A stretch of 64,000 nt of DNA, from NCBI RefSeq assembly GCF_014636095.1, contig NZ_BMDV01000002.1, positions 693,734 to 757,733 of the forward strand, read 5' to 3'. The DNA is from Acinetobacter modestus. Lineage in GTDB: Bacteria; Pseudomonadota; Gammaproteobacteria; Pseudomonadales; Moraxellaceae. Below the pieces are notes generated by a model that was not told where the DNA came from, did no database searches, and was given only the letters and a program-made list of their open reading frames with translations. This document shows positions 1-6,680 of the stretch, piece by piece. Position numbers and translations under genes: made by a program. The first letter of the stretch is position 1; each line of letters opens with the position of its first letter.

Positions 1-174
1 GTGATTCATGCTGGTTTGGAGTGTGGCATTATCGCTGAACATTATCCGAATTTACAGATGGTGTCTTTTGGCCCAGATATTCAGGGTGCACATGCGCCGG
101 GTGAGAGGGTTAAGGTAGATACGGTCGAGAAATGTTGGAAATTATTGGTAACGGCTTTGGAAAGTGTGCGTTAA
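1..174 (+). CDS. pepD: Aminoacyl-histidine dipeptidase, C-terminal fragment
   Basis: Only the last 57 codons lie in the window; the reading frame is open from base 1 and stops at TAA 172-174. The residues HAGLECGII and GPDIQGAHAPGERV match the C-terminal part of the cytosolic M20-family Xaa-His dipeptidase PepD, which cleaves carnosine-type dipeptides using two zinc ions. The GTG at base 1 is internal, not a start. It converges on kptA with a hairpin between them. The family call rests on a short tail, so it is good but not certain. Confidence 0.8.
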   Translation: MIHAGLECGIIAEHYPNLQMVSFGPDIQGAHAPGERVKVDTVEKCWKLLVTALESVR

Positions 175-190
175 CTCAATCTTGGAATTA

Positions 191-222
191 GATCAGACCA
201 ATGATTATGTCTTGGTCTGATC
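191..222. terminator. Hairpin between convergent pepD and kptA
   Basis: GATCAGACCAA (191-201) pairs perfectly with TTGGTCTGATC (212-222) around a 10-nt loop. It overlaps the kptA stop codon and lies 17 bp after the pepD stop. A T-rich stretch follows on the plus strand. It probably terminates pepD and may also end the kptA message. Confidence 0.6.
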
Positions 223-762
223 ATTTATTGATAAATATTGTGTTGGTACATGCTTTGTTAGCCAAACACCATTTTCTGCTTGATAAAATGCAAAGCCATC
301 TTCATACATTTGTACCGTATTGATTAAGAAGAGCACTGGCTTACCGTAGCGTTGACCTACATTCAAAGCCGTTTCTTTATTTTCACTTAAATGTACATAA
401 TGACGTTGTCCCGCAATTAAGCCTTGTGCCTGAATTGATTCCATAAATCGACTGGCTGTACCATGATATAAATGTTGCGGTGGTTCAATTGCAATCATCT
501 CTCTTTGTACTGTAGGGGTTGAATGACCTTGTACTGCACGAATATTTAAACCATCGTCTGAAATTTGAAAACGCTTCTTGTCACATTGTGCCACAATTGT
601 TTGGATTAATTCATCATCCAAAAATGTATTGTGTTGCTCTGCTGCTTCAATCAGCTCAGCAATCTTTGCCCAACCTTCTTGATCGAGTTGAAGCCCGATT
701 TGCTCAGGTTTATGTCTTAGGATTAAACTTAAGAATTTACTTGTTTGAGTATGTGATTTCAT
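205..762 (-). CDS. kptA: RNA 2'-phosphotransferase (Tpt1/KptA family)
   Basis: This 185-residue protein has the usual KptA length and motifs: an N-terminal winged-helix part with LSLILRHKPEQIGL (around residues 11-24), and the C-terminal ADP-ribosyltransferase-like fold with LYHGTA (near residue 98). The family removes an internal 2'-phosphate from RNA using NAD+, producing ADP-ribose 1'',2''-cyclic phosphate. It starts 12 bp after rtcA and is the last gene of the rtcB operon. Its presence with RtcB/RtcA is notable because RtcB ligation does not leave a 2'-phosphate. The substrate here may therefore be 2'-phosphorylated RNA ends made by other enzymes; that is inference. Confidence 0.93.
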   Translation of the reverse strand: MKSHTQTSKFLSLILRHKPEQIGLQLDQEGWAKIAELIEAAEQHNTFLDDELIQTIVAQCDKKRFQISDDGLNIRAVQGHSTPTVQREMIAIEPPQHLYHGTASRFMESIQAQGLIAGQRHYVHLSENKETALNVGQRYGKPVLFLINTVQMYEDGFAFYQAENGVWLTKHVPTQYLSINDQTKT

Positions 763-774
763 TTCTAATCTTCA

Positions 775-1824
775 TTATTTAACGTGTACATTGACTTGAA
801 ATTGAGTTTTTTCAAGTTCGATAAACTCAATATTACAATCAATAAATTTTTCAATCATTGCTGCTTGGGTGTGAGTATGTTCACTGATGCATTGAGCCGT
901 AAAACGACCGCCTTGACCCAATGCCAAAGGTAACAAGAGCTGATCTGCTAAATACTCATCAACGGCTGCTTTTGAGTTTAGATAATATTTGATGTCCTCA
1001 GCTAAACTGTTTGCAATTTGTTCTGCACTTTTACGCATTTCACCTAAGGCTGTAAACAGTTGGGTGTGATGCTGATGTTCAACTTTGACATAAACGGTAT
1101 TGCCTTGGCTGATTCCCTTTAAATGAAAGTGCTGCTGAGAATTGAGGGCTAATCTTTTATTTAAAGTCGCTAATTCTCGTTCTGCGATTTGCGCTTCTTC
1201 TGAAAGATTCAATACCGCTGCAAAAGCCTCAGTACTTTGTAAAGCGCCACGATCTAATAGATTTAACTTGTTTCGATGTAGCCATGGCTGAATCTTGATT
1301 TGAATTTCACCTGCACCAATCGGGAAGAAGCCTGCTTTATTTAACTTAAATTCGGTTTCTATTCCGATCTTTGTGAGTGTAGGCAAAAAGCAATGCTCGA
1401 TAAAATCTGCTGTTGGGGCAAGCGGGTTGTGAGTACCACCTGAAATGGTGAGTTCACTGGCATCATTTTGCAATAACAAAGCAGGCAATAGGGTTTGCAA
1501 AACCAGTGTTGTGCTTCCTGCTGAACCAATCTGGAATTGGTATTTTCCACTTTGCACATGTTGTGGTGCAAAGTACAAGCGCTGGCTATGAAGTTCAGCA
1601 CCTTCCACATAGGCTTGGCTGATGTGTTGAGATGCCTGTACACAGACCAAATGCTGACGCATTAAGCCTGGTTTTTTACGCCCAGCACGAATGTTGATTA
1701 ATTCAAATGCCTGACCTGTAATCATCGAAAGGGCAAGAGCTGTTCTTAAAATTTGCCCACCACCTTCACCTTGTGAACCATCAATTTGGATGGTTGCTGG
1801 CATATTTGCCAAAGCTTTATTCAC
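775..1824 (-). CDS. rtcA: RNA 3'-terminal phosphate cyclase
   Basis: RtcA converts RNA 3'-phosphate ends to 2',3'-cyclic phosphates using ATP, making ends that RtcB can ligate. The 349-residue length is typical, and the family motifs are visible: GSQGEGGGQILRTALALS near the N-terminus, GSAGSTTLVLQTLLPALL mid-protein and GGTHNPLAPTADFIE. I chose the GTG at 1824 because AAGGA lies about 8 bases before it; an internal ATG at 1803 has no such site. It follows the structured intergenic element (1856-2041) and is followed by kptA 12 bp later. It is probably expressed with rtcB from the sigma-54 promoter at 4302-4319. Confidence 0.96.
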   Translation of the reverse strand: MNKALANMPATIQIDGSQGEGGGQILRTALALSMITGQAFELINIRAGRKKPGLMRQHLVCVQASQHISQAYVEGAELHSQRLYFAPQHVQSGKYQFQIGSAGSTTLVLQTLLPALLLQNDASELTISGGTHNPLAPTADFIEHCFLPTLTKIGIETEFKLNKAGFFPIGAGEIQIKIQPWLHRNKLNLLDRGALQSTEAFAAVLNLSEEAQIAERELATLNKRLALNSQQHFHLKGISQGNTVYVKVEHQHHTQLFTALGEMRKSAEQIANSLAEDIKYYLNSKAAVDEYLADQLLLPLALGQGGRFTAQCISEHTHTQAAMIEKFIDCNIEFIELEKTQFQVNVHVK

Positions 1825-1855
1825 TTTTATTTTCCTTATTTTCTAATTTAATGAA

Positions 1856-2041
1856 CATACTGTCAGTACATGGTAATGCGAAGTAACGCGTGACTTTGCT
1901 TTTGGCAAAGGTTTGCTAGGTACATGGTGCGGAGCCTAATCAGTAAAGATTGATGCACGGCTCACATGCTGCCATAGCCGCCTGAATTATTTTCAATCCC
2001 TCAGATCGGAGTAACGCAGGATCTTGTACTCGCCCAGTATG
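1856..2041 (-). ncRNA. Candidate structured RNA element in the rtc operon
   Basis: The gap between the DIP1984-like gene and rtcA is not ordinary spacer. Its ends close by long-range pairing: CATACTG (1856-1862) with CAGTATG (2035-2041), then AGTACA (1865-1870) with TGTACT (2025-2030). Inside is a clear hairpin, CTTTGC-TTTTG-GCAAAG (1894-1910), a local AGATC/GATCT hairpin near 2003-2023 and GAGCC/GGCTC pairing near 1931-1963. The block looks more GC-rich than neighbouring spacers and has no ORF. It is drawn on the minus strand because that is the operon's direction; pairing alone does not fix the strand. I do not recognise the family. It could be a second ncRNA class tied to RtcBA, or a processing element. 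Confidence 0.6.
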
Positions 2042-2082
2042 CCCAAACTGTAATTGTGAATTAAACTCACAAAATCTATTGT

Positions 2083-2541
2083 CTATTCGACTAAATCAAT
2101 CTGCCAATTGGCAGCCTGAATTTTAATATTTAAATCACGTAATTTCGCGCTGATATCATCGGCTTGTTTTTGCAAGCTAGAAACAGGGATAACTTTTTGC
2201 CATTTAATCTCACGTGAGCTATAACGATCAGGCTCACGATGGGTATTGGCAATCGCATCAACGAGAATCTTATGTTGCTCAGCATAACTATCACGCAAGC
2301 TTAATAGAGATAGCAATATTTTTCCATCTTCCAACTTGGCTTGCGCATTGGTCAAATGAATACGACAAATCAATTGATTGCTTTCTTGGGTTAAAGCAAA
2401 TACTTGTTTGATCAGTTCATTTGGATCTTCACTCGGTTCATCACCATCTTGCACCAAGACATTGGCGTTGATCCGTTGTTTTAATGAAGCGAGCTTTTTT
2501 TGTTGATCGCTTCGAAGTAAAAGTGCTTCTGCGAGTTTCAT
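2083..2541 (-). CDS. DIP1984-like small protein
   Basis: This 152-residue, predicted cytosolic, largely helical protein begins MKLAEALLLRSDQQKKLASL and ends NWQIDLVE, the pattern I associate with the DIP1984 family, whose biochemical role is not established. Heptad-like leucine spacing over most of the length suggests coiled coil. An AAGG site lies about 8 bases before the ATG. It sits 12 bp after the preceding small gene in the rtcB operon, so it may take part in RNA-end repair or the stress that triggers it. That is only association by position. Confidence 0.75.
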   Translation of the reverse strand: MKLAEALLLRSDQQKKLASLKQRINANVLVQDGDEPSEDPNELIKQVFALTQESNQLICRIHLTNAQAKLEDGKILLSLLSLRDSYAEQHKILVDAIANTHREPDRYSSREIKWQKVIPVSSLQKQADDISAKLRDLNIKIQAANWQIDLVE

Positions 2542-2553
2542 TTTTTTTACCTT

Positions 2554-2937
2554 TTATTCAATCTGTACAATGACTAATTTTGAAATACTTTCCAATTGCA
2601 TACCAATTTTTGCAAATTCAATAACTTCATCTAAACTTTCATTCTCATGCCAAGTGGTCATAAAACAAGTATCAATTGGCGGTTCATTGTTATAAAAAGC
2701 CACATAAGTCTCGTCTAAAACATCGTCCCAAATGGAACATTCATGTCCTGTAACCATTGCTTGAATACATAGTCTTGAATGGACAATCTGTTCACAAAGC
2801 TGATTACGCCATTCAGGTAAAACCGGATTAGTATTCACAACTAAGATGATGTAATAGGATTGTTCAGGTAGAACTAGATCAGTTCTTTCATTCACCCTGA
2901 TTTTATAGGTTTCAATATCTAAACAATTCTTTTCCAT
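2554..2937 (-). CDS. Uncharacterised rtcB-linked protein
   Basis: I do not recognise this 127-residue protein. It is acidic, with no signal peptide or membrane segment, and shows alternating beta/alpha character (YYIILVVNTNP, then ISKLVIVQIE at the end), suggesting a small cytosolic alpha/beta fold. I chose the ATG at 2937 because AAGGGA lies 6 bases upstream. An in-frame ATG at 2955 would overlap the end of rtcB and lacks a site. Its stop-to-start distance from rtcB is 2 bp, so it is almost certainly co-translated with the ligase and may be an accessory factor. Confidence 0.7.
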   Translation of the reverse strand: MEKNCLDIETYKIRVNERTDLVLPEQSYYIILVVNTNPVLPEWRNQLCEQIVHSRLCIQAMVTGHECSIWDDVLDETYVAFYNNEPPIDTCFMTTWHENESLDEVIEFAKIGMQLESISKLVIVQIE

Positions 2938-2939
2938 GA

Positions 2940-4214
2940 TTATCCCTTCACACAAACCACTTGTCTTAATGTATAAACCACTTCAACTAAATCCTGTTGG
3001 GCTTTCATCACATCTTCAATTGGTTTATAGGCGGATGGAATTTCATCAATCACAGCGGCATCTTTACGGCATTCCACACCTTCAGTCTGAGCAATCTGAT
3101 CTTCAACCGTAAAGCGTCTCTTGGCTTCCGCACGGCTCATCACACGACCTGCACCATGCGAACATGAACAAAAAGATTCCTGATTTCCAAGCCCACGCAC
3201 AATAAAGGACTTGGCACCCATAGAACCAGGGATGATTCCATATTGTCCAAGTTTGGCACTTACAGCACCTTTACGTGTCACCATCACTTCTTCGCCGTAA
3301 TGTTCTTCCTTTTCCACATAGTTGTGGTGGCAGTTTACTGCTTCCAATTTTGCATTAAATGGTTTTGGAATAATGGTCGCTAAAGCTTTAATCGCTGATT
3401 GCATCATGATTTCACGGTTTTTCATGGCAAAGCGTTGTGCCCAACCTACAGCAAACCAGTAATCATCAAAATGTTCAGTTCCTTCAACTAAATATGCCAA
3501 ATCTTTGTTGGGTAAATTAATAAAGTGCTTTTGCATATCTTTACGCGCCAGCTCAATAAAATGATTACCGATGGCATTACCAACACCGCGTGAACCTGAG
3601 TGCAACATAATCCAAACATGATCGTGTTCATCCAAGCAGATTTCTACAAAGTGATTTCCTGTTCCTAAAGTTCCCAGTTGCTTGCGATTGTTGGTATTTT
3701 TTAGGCGAGGGTGCTTAGCACAAATCAACTCAAAATCTGCAACCAAGTTAGCCCAAGCTTGATCCACCATTTCAGGTGGAGTTTCCCATGAACCTTGATC
3801 ACGGCGACCACGTGTTTTAGTCATACCATGTGGAATCAAACGTTCAAGCTCAGTTCTTAATCCATGTAAATTATTAGGTAAATCTGATGCGGTTAAGTTG
3901 GTACGGGTCGCCATCATTCCACATCCAATATCGACACCGACAGCAGCAGGGATAATCGCACCTTTGGTTGGAATCACGCTTCCAATGGTTGCACCTAAGC
4001 CAAAGTGTACGTCTGGCATCACCGCCATCCATTTATAAATAAAGGGCATCTGCGCTGTTTGTAATAATTGTTGTTTTGAGTTGTCATCAACAATTACGCC
4101 ATTTGTCCACATTTTCACAGGCATACTTTTTTCATTTTGTAGAACTTGGTAAGCACGTTTTTGTTGCTCTTGTTCAATTTGAACTTGTTGCTTGATTTCT
4201 TCAACGACTGACAT
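2940..4214 (-). CDS. rtcB: RNA-splicing ligase RtcB
   Basis: RtcB joins RNA 2',3'-cyclic phosphate or 3'-phosphate ends to 5'-OH ends using GTP and Mn2+. The 424-residue product carries the metal-site motif VDIGCGMMA (Cys about residue 98), GTGNHFVEI (187-192), LHSGSRGVGN (205-213) and CSHGAGRVMSR with the guanylylated His near residue 353. I start at ATG 4214, 8 bases after an AGGA; upstream in-frame codons, including ATG 4220, are too close to it or unsupported. It heads the rtcB-X-DIP1984-ncRNA-rtcA-kptA operon behind a sigma-54 promoter. Confidence 0.97.
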   Translation of the reverse strand: MSVVEEIKQQVQIEQEQQKRAYQVLQNEKSMPVKMWTNGVIVDDNSKQQLLQTAQMPFIYKWMAVMPDVHFGLGATIGSVIPTKGAIIPAAVGVDIGCGMMATRTNLTASDLPNNLHGLRTELERLIPHGMTKTRGRRDQGSWETPPEMVDQAWANLVADFELICAKHPRLKNTNNRKQLGTLGTGNHFVEICLDEHDHVWIMLHSGSRGVGNAIGNHFIELARKDMQKHFINLPNKDLAYLVEGTEHFDDYWFAVGWAQRFAMKNREIMMQSAIKALATIIPKPFNAKLEAVNCHHNYVEKEEHYGEEVMVTRKGAVSAKLGQYGIIPGSMGAKSFIVRGLGNQESFCSCSHGAGRVMSRAEAKRRFTVEDQIAQTEGVECRKDAAVIDEIPSAYKPIEDVMKAQQDLVEVVYTLRQVVCVKG

Positions 4215-4301
4215 TTTCATTTTCCTTTCAAAGCCTGCCTGCCAAGCGTTTGCAGACAGGTGATATACACAAGATCCCAATGATGTTGTGTATATATACT
4301 A

Positions 4302-4319
4302 TTGCAGTGATTGTGCCAA
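4302..4319 (-). promoter_or_regulatory. Sigma-54 promoter of the rtcB operon
   Basis: On the minus strand the sequence is TTGGCACAATCACTGCAA: GG (-24) and GC (-12) with exactly 10 bases between, an excellent sigma-54 element. It lies about 90 bp before the rtcB start. RtcR-family activators are known to switch on rtcBA from such promoters, and rtcR is encoded at 9665. The same element precedes rsr. Confidence 0.9.
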
Positions 4320-4451
4320 CTTGTTGGTAATAGATGAAATTAATTTTAAGATATTGATATTTATTTATATATTTAATTTCAATATTTTTTGAAATGGAAT
4401 TTTGTAAGAGGTAGAATATAAAAATATATATTTTTATATCCTAAATTATAT

Positions 4452-4742
4452 TTAATAGCCCATCGCATTTTTACCTGTTCGAGCGAATTGTTGCTCTTTT
4501 TTAATTTTTAACCACAGAGTATCCTTGGGTGCAATATGAGTTATGAGAGACAGGCTGTGATTTCTATAGCTTAATATCTGTTTCATCTTTTTTCGCTTAC
4601 GCTTTAATACTGAGGGCTTTTCAAAATAGCCATATCGTTTTTTATACCAACGAGTGGCTTGTAGGTAGTAGTGTTTTTGATTGAGCAAGTATAAGGCTTG
4701 ATCAATGTCTTGATCGTCTTGAAGATAGACTGTAATGGACAT
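4452..4742 (-). CDS. Divergent ribosomal protein bS21 paralogue
   Basis: From ATG 4742 the product is 96 residues. Its N-terminal half aligns by eye with bS21: an acidic DIDQAL segment where bS21 has FDVAL, then RYGYFEKPSVLKRKRKK where bS21 has REFYEKPTTERKRAK. The last ~40 residues (from about residue 57) are an extension not seen in normal S21. An in-frame GTG at 4766 would add eight residues, but bS21 proteins begin right at the MxI(T/K)V strand, favouring 4742; neither start has a good Shine-Dalgarno. It lies upstream of the rtcB promoter on the same strand. bS21 contacts the 16S rRNA 3'-end region that RtcB is reported to repair in E. coli after toxin cleavage. A role on repaired or altered ribosomes is inference. 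Confidence 0.75.
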   Translation of the reverse strand: MSITVYLQDDQDIDQALYLLNQKHYYLQATRWYKKRYGYFEKPSVLKRKRKKMKQILSYRNHSLSLITHIAPKDTLWLKIKKEQQFARTGKNAMGY

Positions 4743-4850
4743 ATTTTGCGTTTTAAAGACTGACACCTGTCTTTTATTAAGGGTGAGGATATGTCTTTGT
4801 ATAAAGACATGTTATAAACATAACAAAAGACAAATAAATTGCCAAGCCTC

Positions 4851-5141
4851 ATGGATATTTTTCGTTATTTACTCACGATTCTTTTATTTATTACTGGTGC
4901 ATTTTGCCTTATACGTTTTTTAGTAGACGATTTCAATTTTATATTTCTAGCGGTAAGTTTTGTCTGTTTTCTGCTTGCTTATTGGGTAAAACCAAAACGA
5001 GAAAACCATGATCGTAGAAATGATACGTGGGACTGGGTGGATGTGATCGATATTACGGTTGAAGTTGTTTATTGGATCGTTACTTTACCATTTCGGTTAT
5101 TGCGAGGAATATTCGATACTTTATCTCCAGATAGTCTATAA
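4851..5141 (+). CDS. Small two-helix membrane protein, unknown
   Basis: I do not recognise this 96-residue protein. Two adjacent hydrophobic segments span roughly residues 4-20 and 25-45, followed by a basic/polar stretch (KPKRENHDRRNDTWDW) and an amphipathic tail (VEVVYWIVTLPFRLLRGIF). It is probably an inner-membrane protein. ATG 4851 is preferred over an in-frame TTG at 4839; neither has a clear ribosome site. It is divergent from the bS21-like gene with only about 108 bp between the starts, so the two probably share a control region. Confidence 0.55.
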   Translation: MDIFRYLLTILLFITGAFCLIRFLVDDFNFIFLAVSFVCFLLAYWVKPKRENHDRRNDTWDWVDVIDITVEVVYWIVTLPFRLLRGIFDTLSPDSL

Positions 5142-5168
5142 TGTGAGGGAATCTAAGTCTTTTAAAAA

Positions 5169-5929
5169 TTATTCAATTTTTTTGTATTTTTCCAACAAAT
5201 AATACATTTCTTGGAATGCTGCTAGACCAAGTAAATCACCAAACATGTCAATAATATTAAAATTTTGATTATAGCCTTTTTCTTCAAATTTTTTGAAATT
5301 TGGAATAACTTGACAAGTGGATAAAAAAGAATATTCGACTAAAATCCTATTCTTAATACTGCTATTACTTTCATTTTCAATAAAACTAATATTGGGGTTT
5401 GCTCCTTTTTCTAATAGGAGTTTTGTTTTTTCAAAATCAAAACATTGTGCATGATTGAATAGTTTTACATCTATTTCTCTAAAGCCTTTTTTGAGATAGT
5501 AAGACAAAGGTTTGTCAAATATTTCTGCTTTTTCATTTGAATCATTACAATAAAAAAATCACAATATTTATTATATATGATTTTTTTTGGCATGTTTTCT
5601 TCTTTAAGTTCTGTGTGCCAGAAATGTAACATTTTTTCTGTTTTTACTTGATTCTTATGGACGATGGGCATGATTTTATTCAACCAATCTGTGCTATTCC
5701 ATATGGTTTTATTGAGAAGGGTGAGATTGGTTAAGTCAATATTAATTTCATCACCTTCATCTAGTATTATTGTGTTGTGGCGATGTAGGTAAACTTCAGG
5801 ATATTTATTTTTTAATGCGATTGTTCTTTCTATATCGTTAAAATAAATAGAAAGGAAAAGTTCTTTTATTATTCTATGCTCTATTTGAGATGTATGAAGT
5901 TGATTGTTTGTCATAATTTTATTTTCCAT
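5169..5929 (-). pseudogene. Frameshifted hypothetical gene with ankyrin-like motif
   Basis: Two overlapping minus-strand frames read as one interrupted protein. The upstream part runs from ATG 5929 (or 5914) to a stop at 5471; the downstream part occupies another frame to 5169 and contains LLLEKGANPN, typical of an ankyrin repeat. Adding one base to the A7 run at 5552-5558 joins them without a stop, giving ...CDFFYCNDSNEKAEIFDK... into the second frame. So this is a recent single-base slip in a homopolymer, a phase-variable site, or a sequencing error. Its 5' end starts about 50 bp beyond the last Y RNA unit, so it may be transcribed with the array. Function unknown. Confidence 0.6.
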
Positions 5930-5978
5930 AAGGTTTTTCATTCTAAAAATAATTGATATATTTACGAGATTAAAAGTA

Positions 5979-6080
5979 ATCATCACAACAAAAATAATGA
6001 GACTTTTCCTAAAAAGGAATAGGGATTTGAACCCCGTGCTTACGCACTCACCATGTAGTCCCATTGGCATTTGTGATGAT
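5979..6080 (-). ncRNA. Y RNA-like unit 7 with T-arm module
   Basis: The closing stem is ATCATCACAA / TTGTGATGAT-type pairing between 6071-6080 and 5979-5988. The conserved 5' box reads AAATGCCAATGGGACTACAT. The interior holds a perfect T-arm mimic (GGGGTTCAAATCCC, 6021-6035), a GTGC-GTAA-GCAC hairpin and a TTCCT/AGGAA hairpin. It is the last unit before the frameshifted gene. Confidence 0.8.
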
Positions 6081-6082
6081 GC

Positions 6083-6205
6083 GACATAAACAAAAAAGTT
6101 AAAGACTTTAGACCATTGCCTTAATTAGACGACTGTACTTAGATACAGGTGAGAGTGGCTACCCACATTAATGGTAGGAATGTAGTCCTTAATGCATTTT
6201 ATGCC
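6083..6205 (-). ncRNA. Y RNA-like unit 6
   Basis: The closing stem pairs GGCATAAA (ending at 6205 on the plus strand) with TTTATGTC (6083-6090), including one G-U. The conserved box is AAATGCATTAAGGACTACAT and the 3' flank is TTTTTGTT. The interior contains a GTA/TAC-type hairpin (TGTATCTAAGTACA), but its T- and D-arm resemblance is weaker than in units 4, 5 and 7. Confidence 0.75.
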
Positions 6206-6218
6206 GTACCACAAAAAA

Positions 6219-6360
6219 CAGACCAACAAAGAGTATTAAGACAATCATTTCAGTGCGTTTTCCTTTCCGCCATTGATCGAAGTCAATCAAGATGGAATCG
6301 AACCATCAAGTCATTACTGACGCTGAAGCCCTTTATGTAGTCCTAACAGCATTTGGTCTG
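6219..6360 (-). ncRNA. Y RNA-like unit 5 with T-arm module
   Basis: At 142 nt this is the longest unit. CAGACCAA pairs with TTGGTCTG (6351-6360 with 6219-6226). The interior has a perfect T-arm, GATGGTTCGATTCCATC (6291-6307), preceded by GTCA-GTAA-TGAC and followed by a TTGAT/ATCAA hairpin and a GCG/CGC arm holding a GGAAAGG loop like a D-loop. The order T-arm, then acceptor-like hairpin, then D-arm is that of a circularly permuted tRNA. Confidence 0.83.
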
Positions 6361-6363
6361 TGA

Positions 6364-6487
6364 CCAGTAAACAAAAATGATAAGACCTTTTATACATGGC
6401 TCTATCCAATTGAGCTACAAACTGATTTGCATCAATTTGAAGGGACTTGAACCCTCAACAAATGTAGTCCTATTGGCATTTTACTGG
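6364..6487 (-). ncRNA. Y RNA-like unit 4 with T- and D-arm modules
   Basis: CCAGTAAA pairs with TTTACTGG at the ends (6480-6487 with 6364-6371). The interior has a T-arm, AGGGTTCAAGTCCCT (about 6441-6455). After a TGAT/ATCA hairpin comes a canonical D-arm, GTAGCTCAATTGGATAGAGC (6399-6418). No normal tRNA can be built because the arms are in reversed order. This is the clearest tRNA mimic in the array. Confidence 0.85.
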
Positions 6488-6489
6488 CT

Positions 6490-6579
6490 ATGATTATCAC
6501 AACAAGTAAGTGATTGGATTTTTGAAACTAGGGTCTTAGCCCTATGCAATGTAATCCAATCAGTATTTGTGATAATCAT
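6490..6579 (-). ncRNA. Y RNA-like unit 3
   Basis: This unit has the longest closing stem: ATGATTATCACAA pairs with TTGTGATAATCAT (6567-6579 with 6490-6502). The conserved box is AAATACTGATTGGATTACAT. Inside, GATTGGA pairs with TCCAATC (6555-6561 with 6512-6518) and encloses a TAGGG-CTAAGA-CCCTA hairpin. Confidence 0.82.
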
Positions 6580-6584
6580 AAATT

Positions 6585-6672
6585 TGCACAACAAAGGTGA
6601 TGAAACATCGAGCCAGCTTACGCTGAGCTATCGTGGAAGGATAGTGATGTAGTTCCATCTGTATTTGTGCAG
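6585..6672 (-). ncRNA. Y RNA-like unit 2
   Basis: TGCACAA pairs with TTGTGCA at the ends (6665-6671 with 6585-6591). The conserved box is AAATACAGATGGAACTACAT and the 3' flank CTTTGTT. The interior includes TATC/GATA and CAGC-GTAA-GCTG hairpins and D-arm-like TAGCTCAG. Confidence 0.8.
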
Positions 6673-6680
6673 TTTTATTA

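Noticed and set aside
1856..2041. Group II intron domain V-like segment (GAGCCGTGC...GGCTC)
   Set aside because: The fold lacks the bulge, GAAA loop and AGC triad geometry of domain V, and no reverse transcriptase or other intron domains are present.
4604..4852. 82-codon minus-strand ORF upstream of the S21-like gene
   Set aside because: It overlaps the S21-like gene in another frame, lacks a ribosome site and shows no recognisable protein pattern.
6219..6487. tRNA genes suggested by perfect T-arm and D-arm sequences
   Set aside because: The arms occur in the wrong order for a tRNA, no acceptor stem with 3' end can be built, and each is enclosed by the Y-type outer stem.
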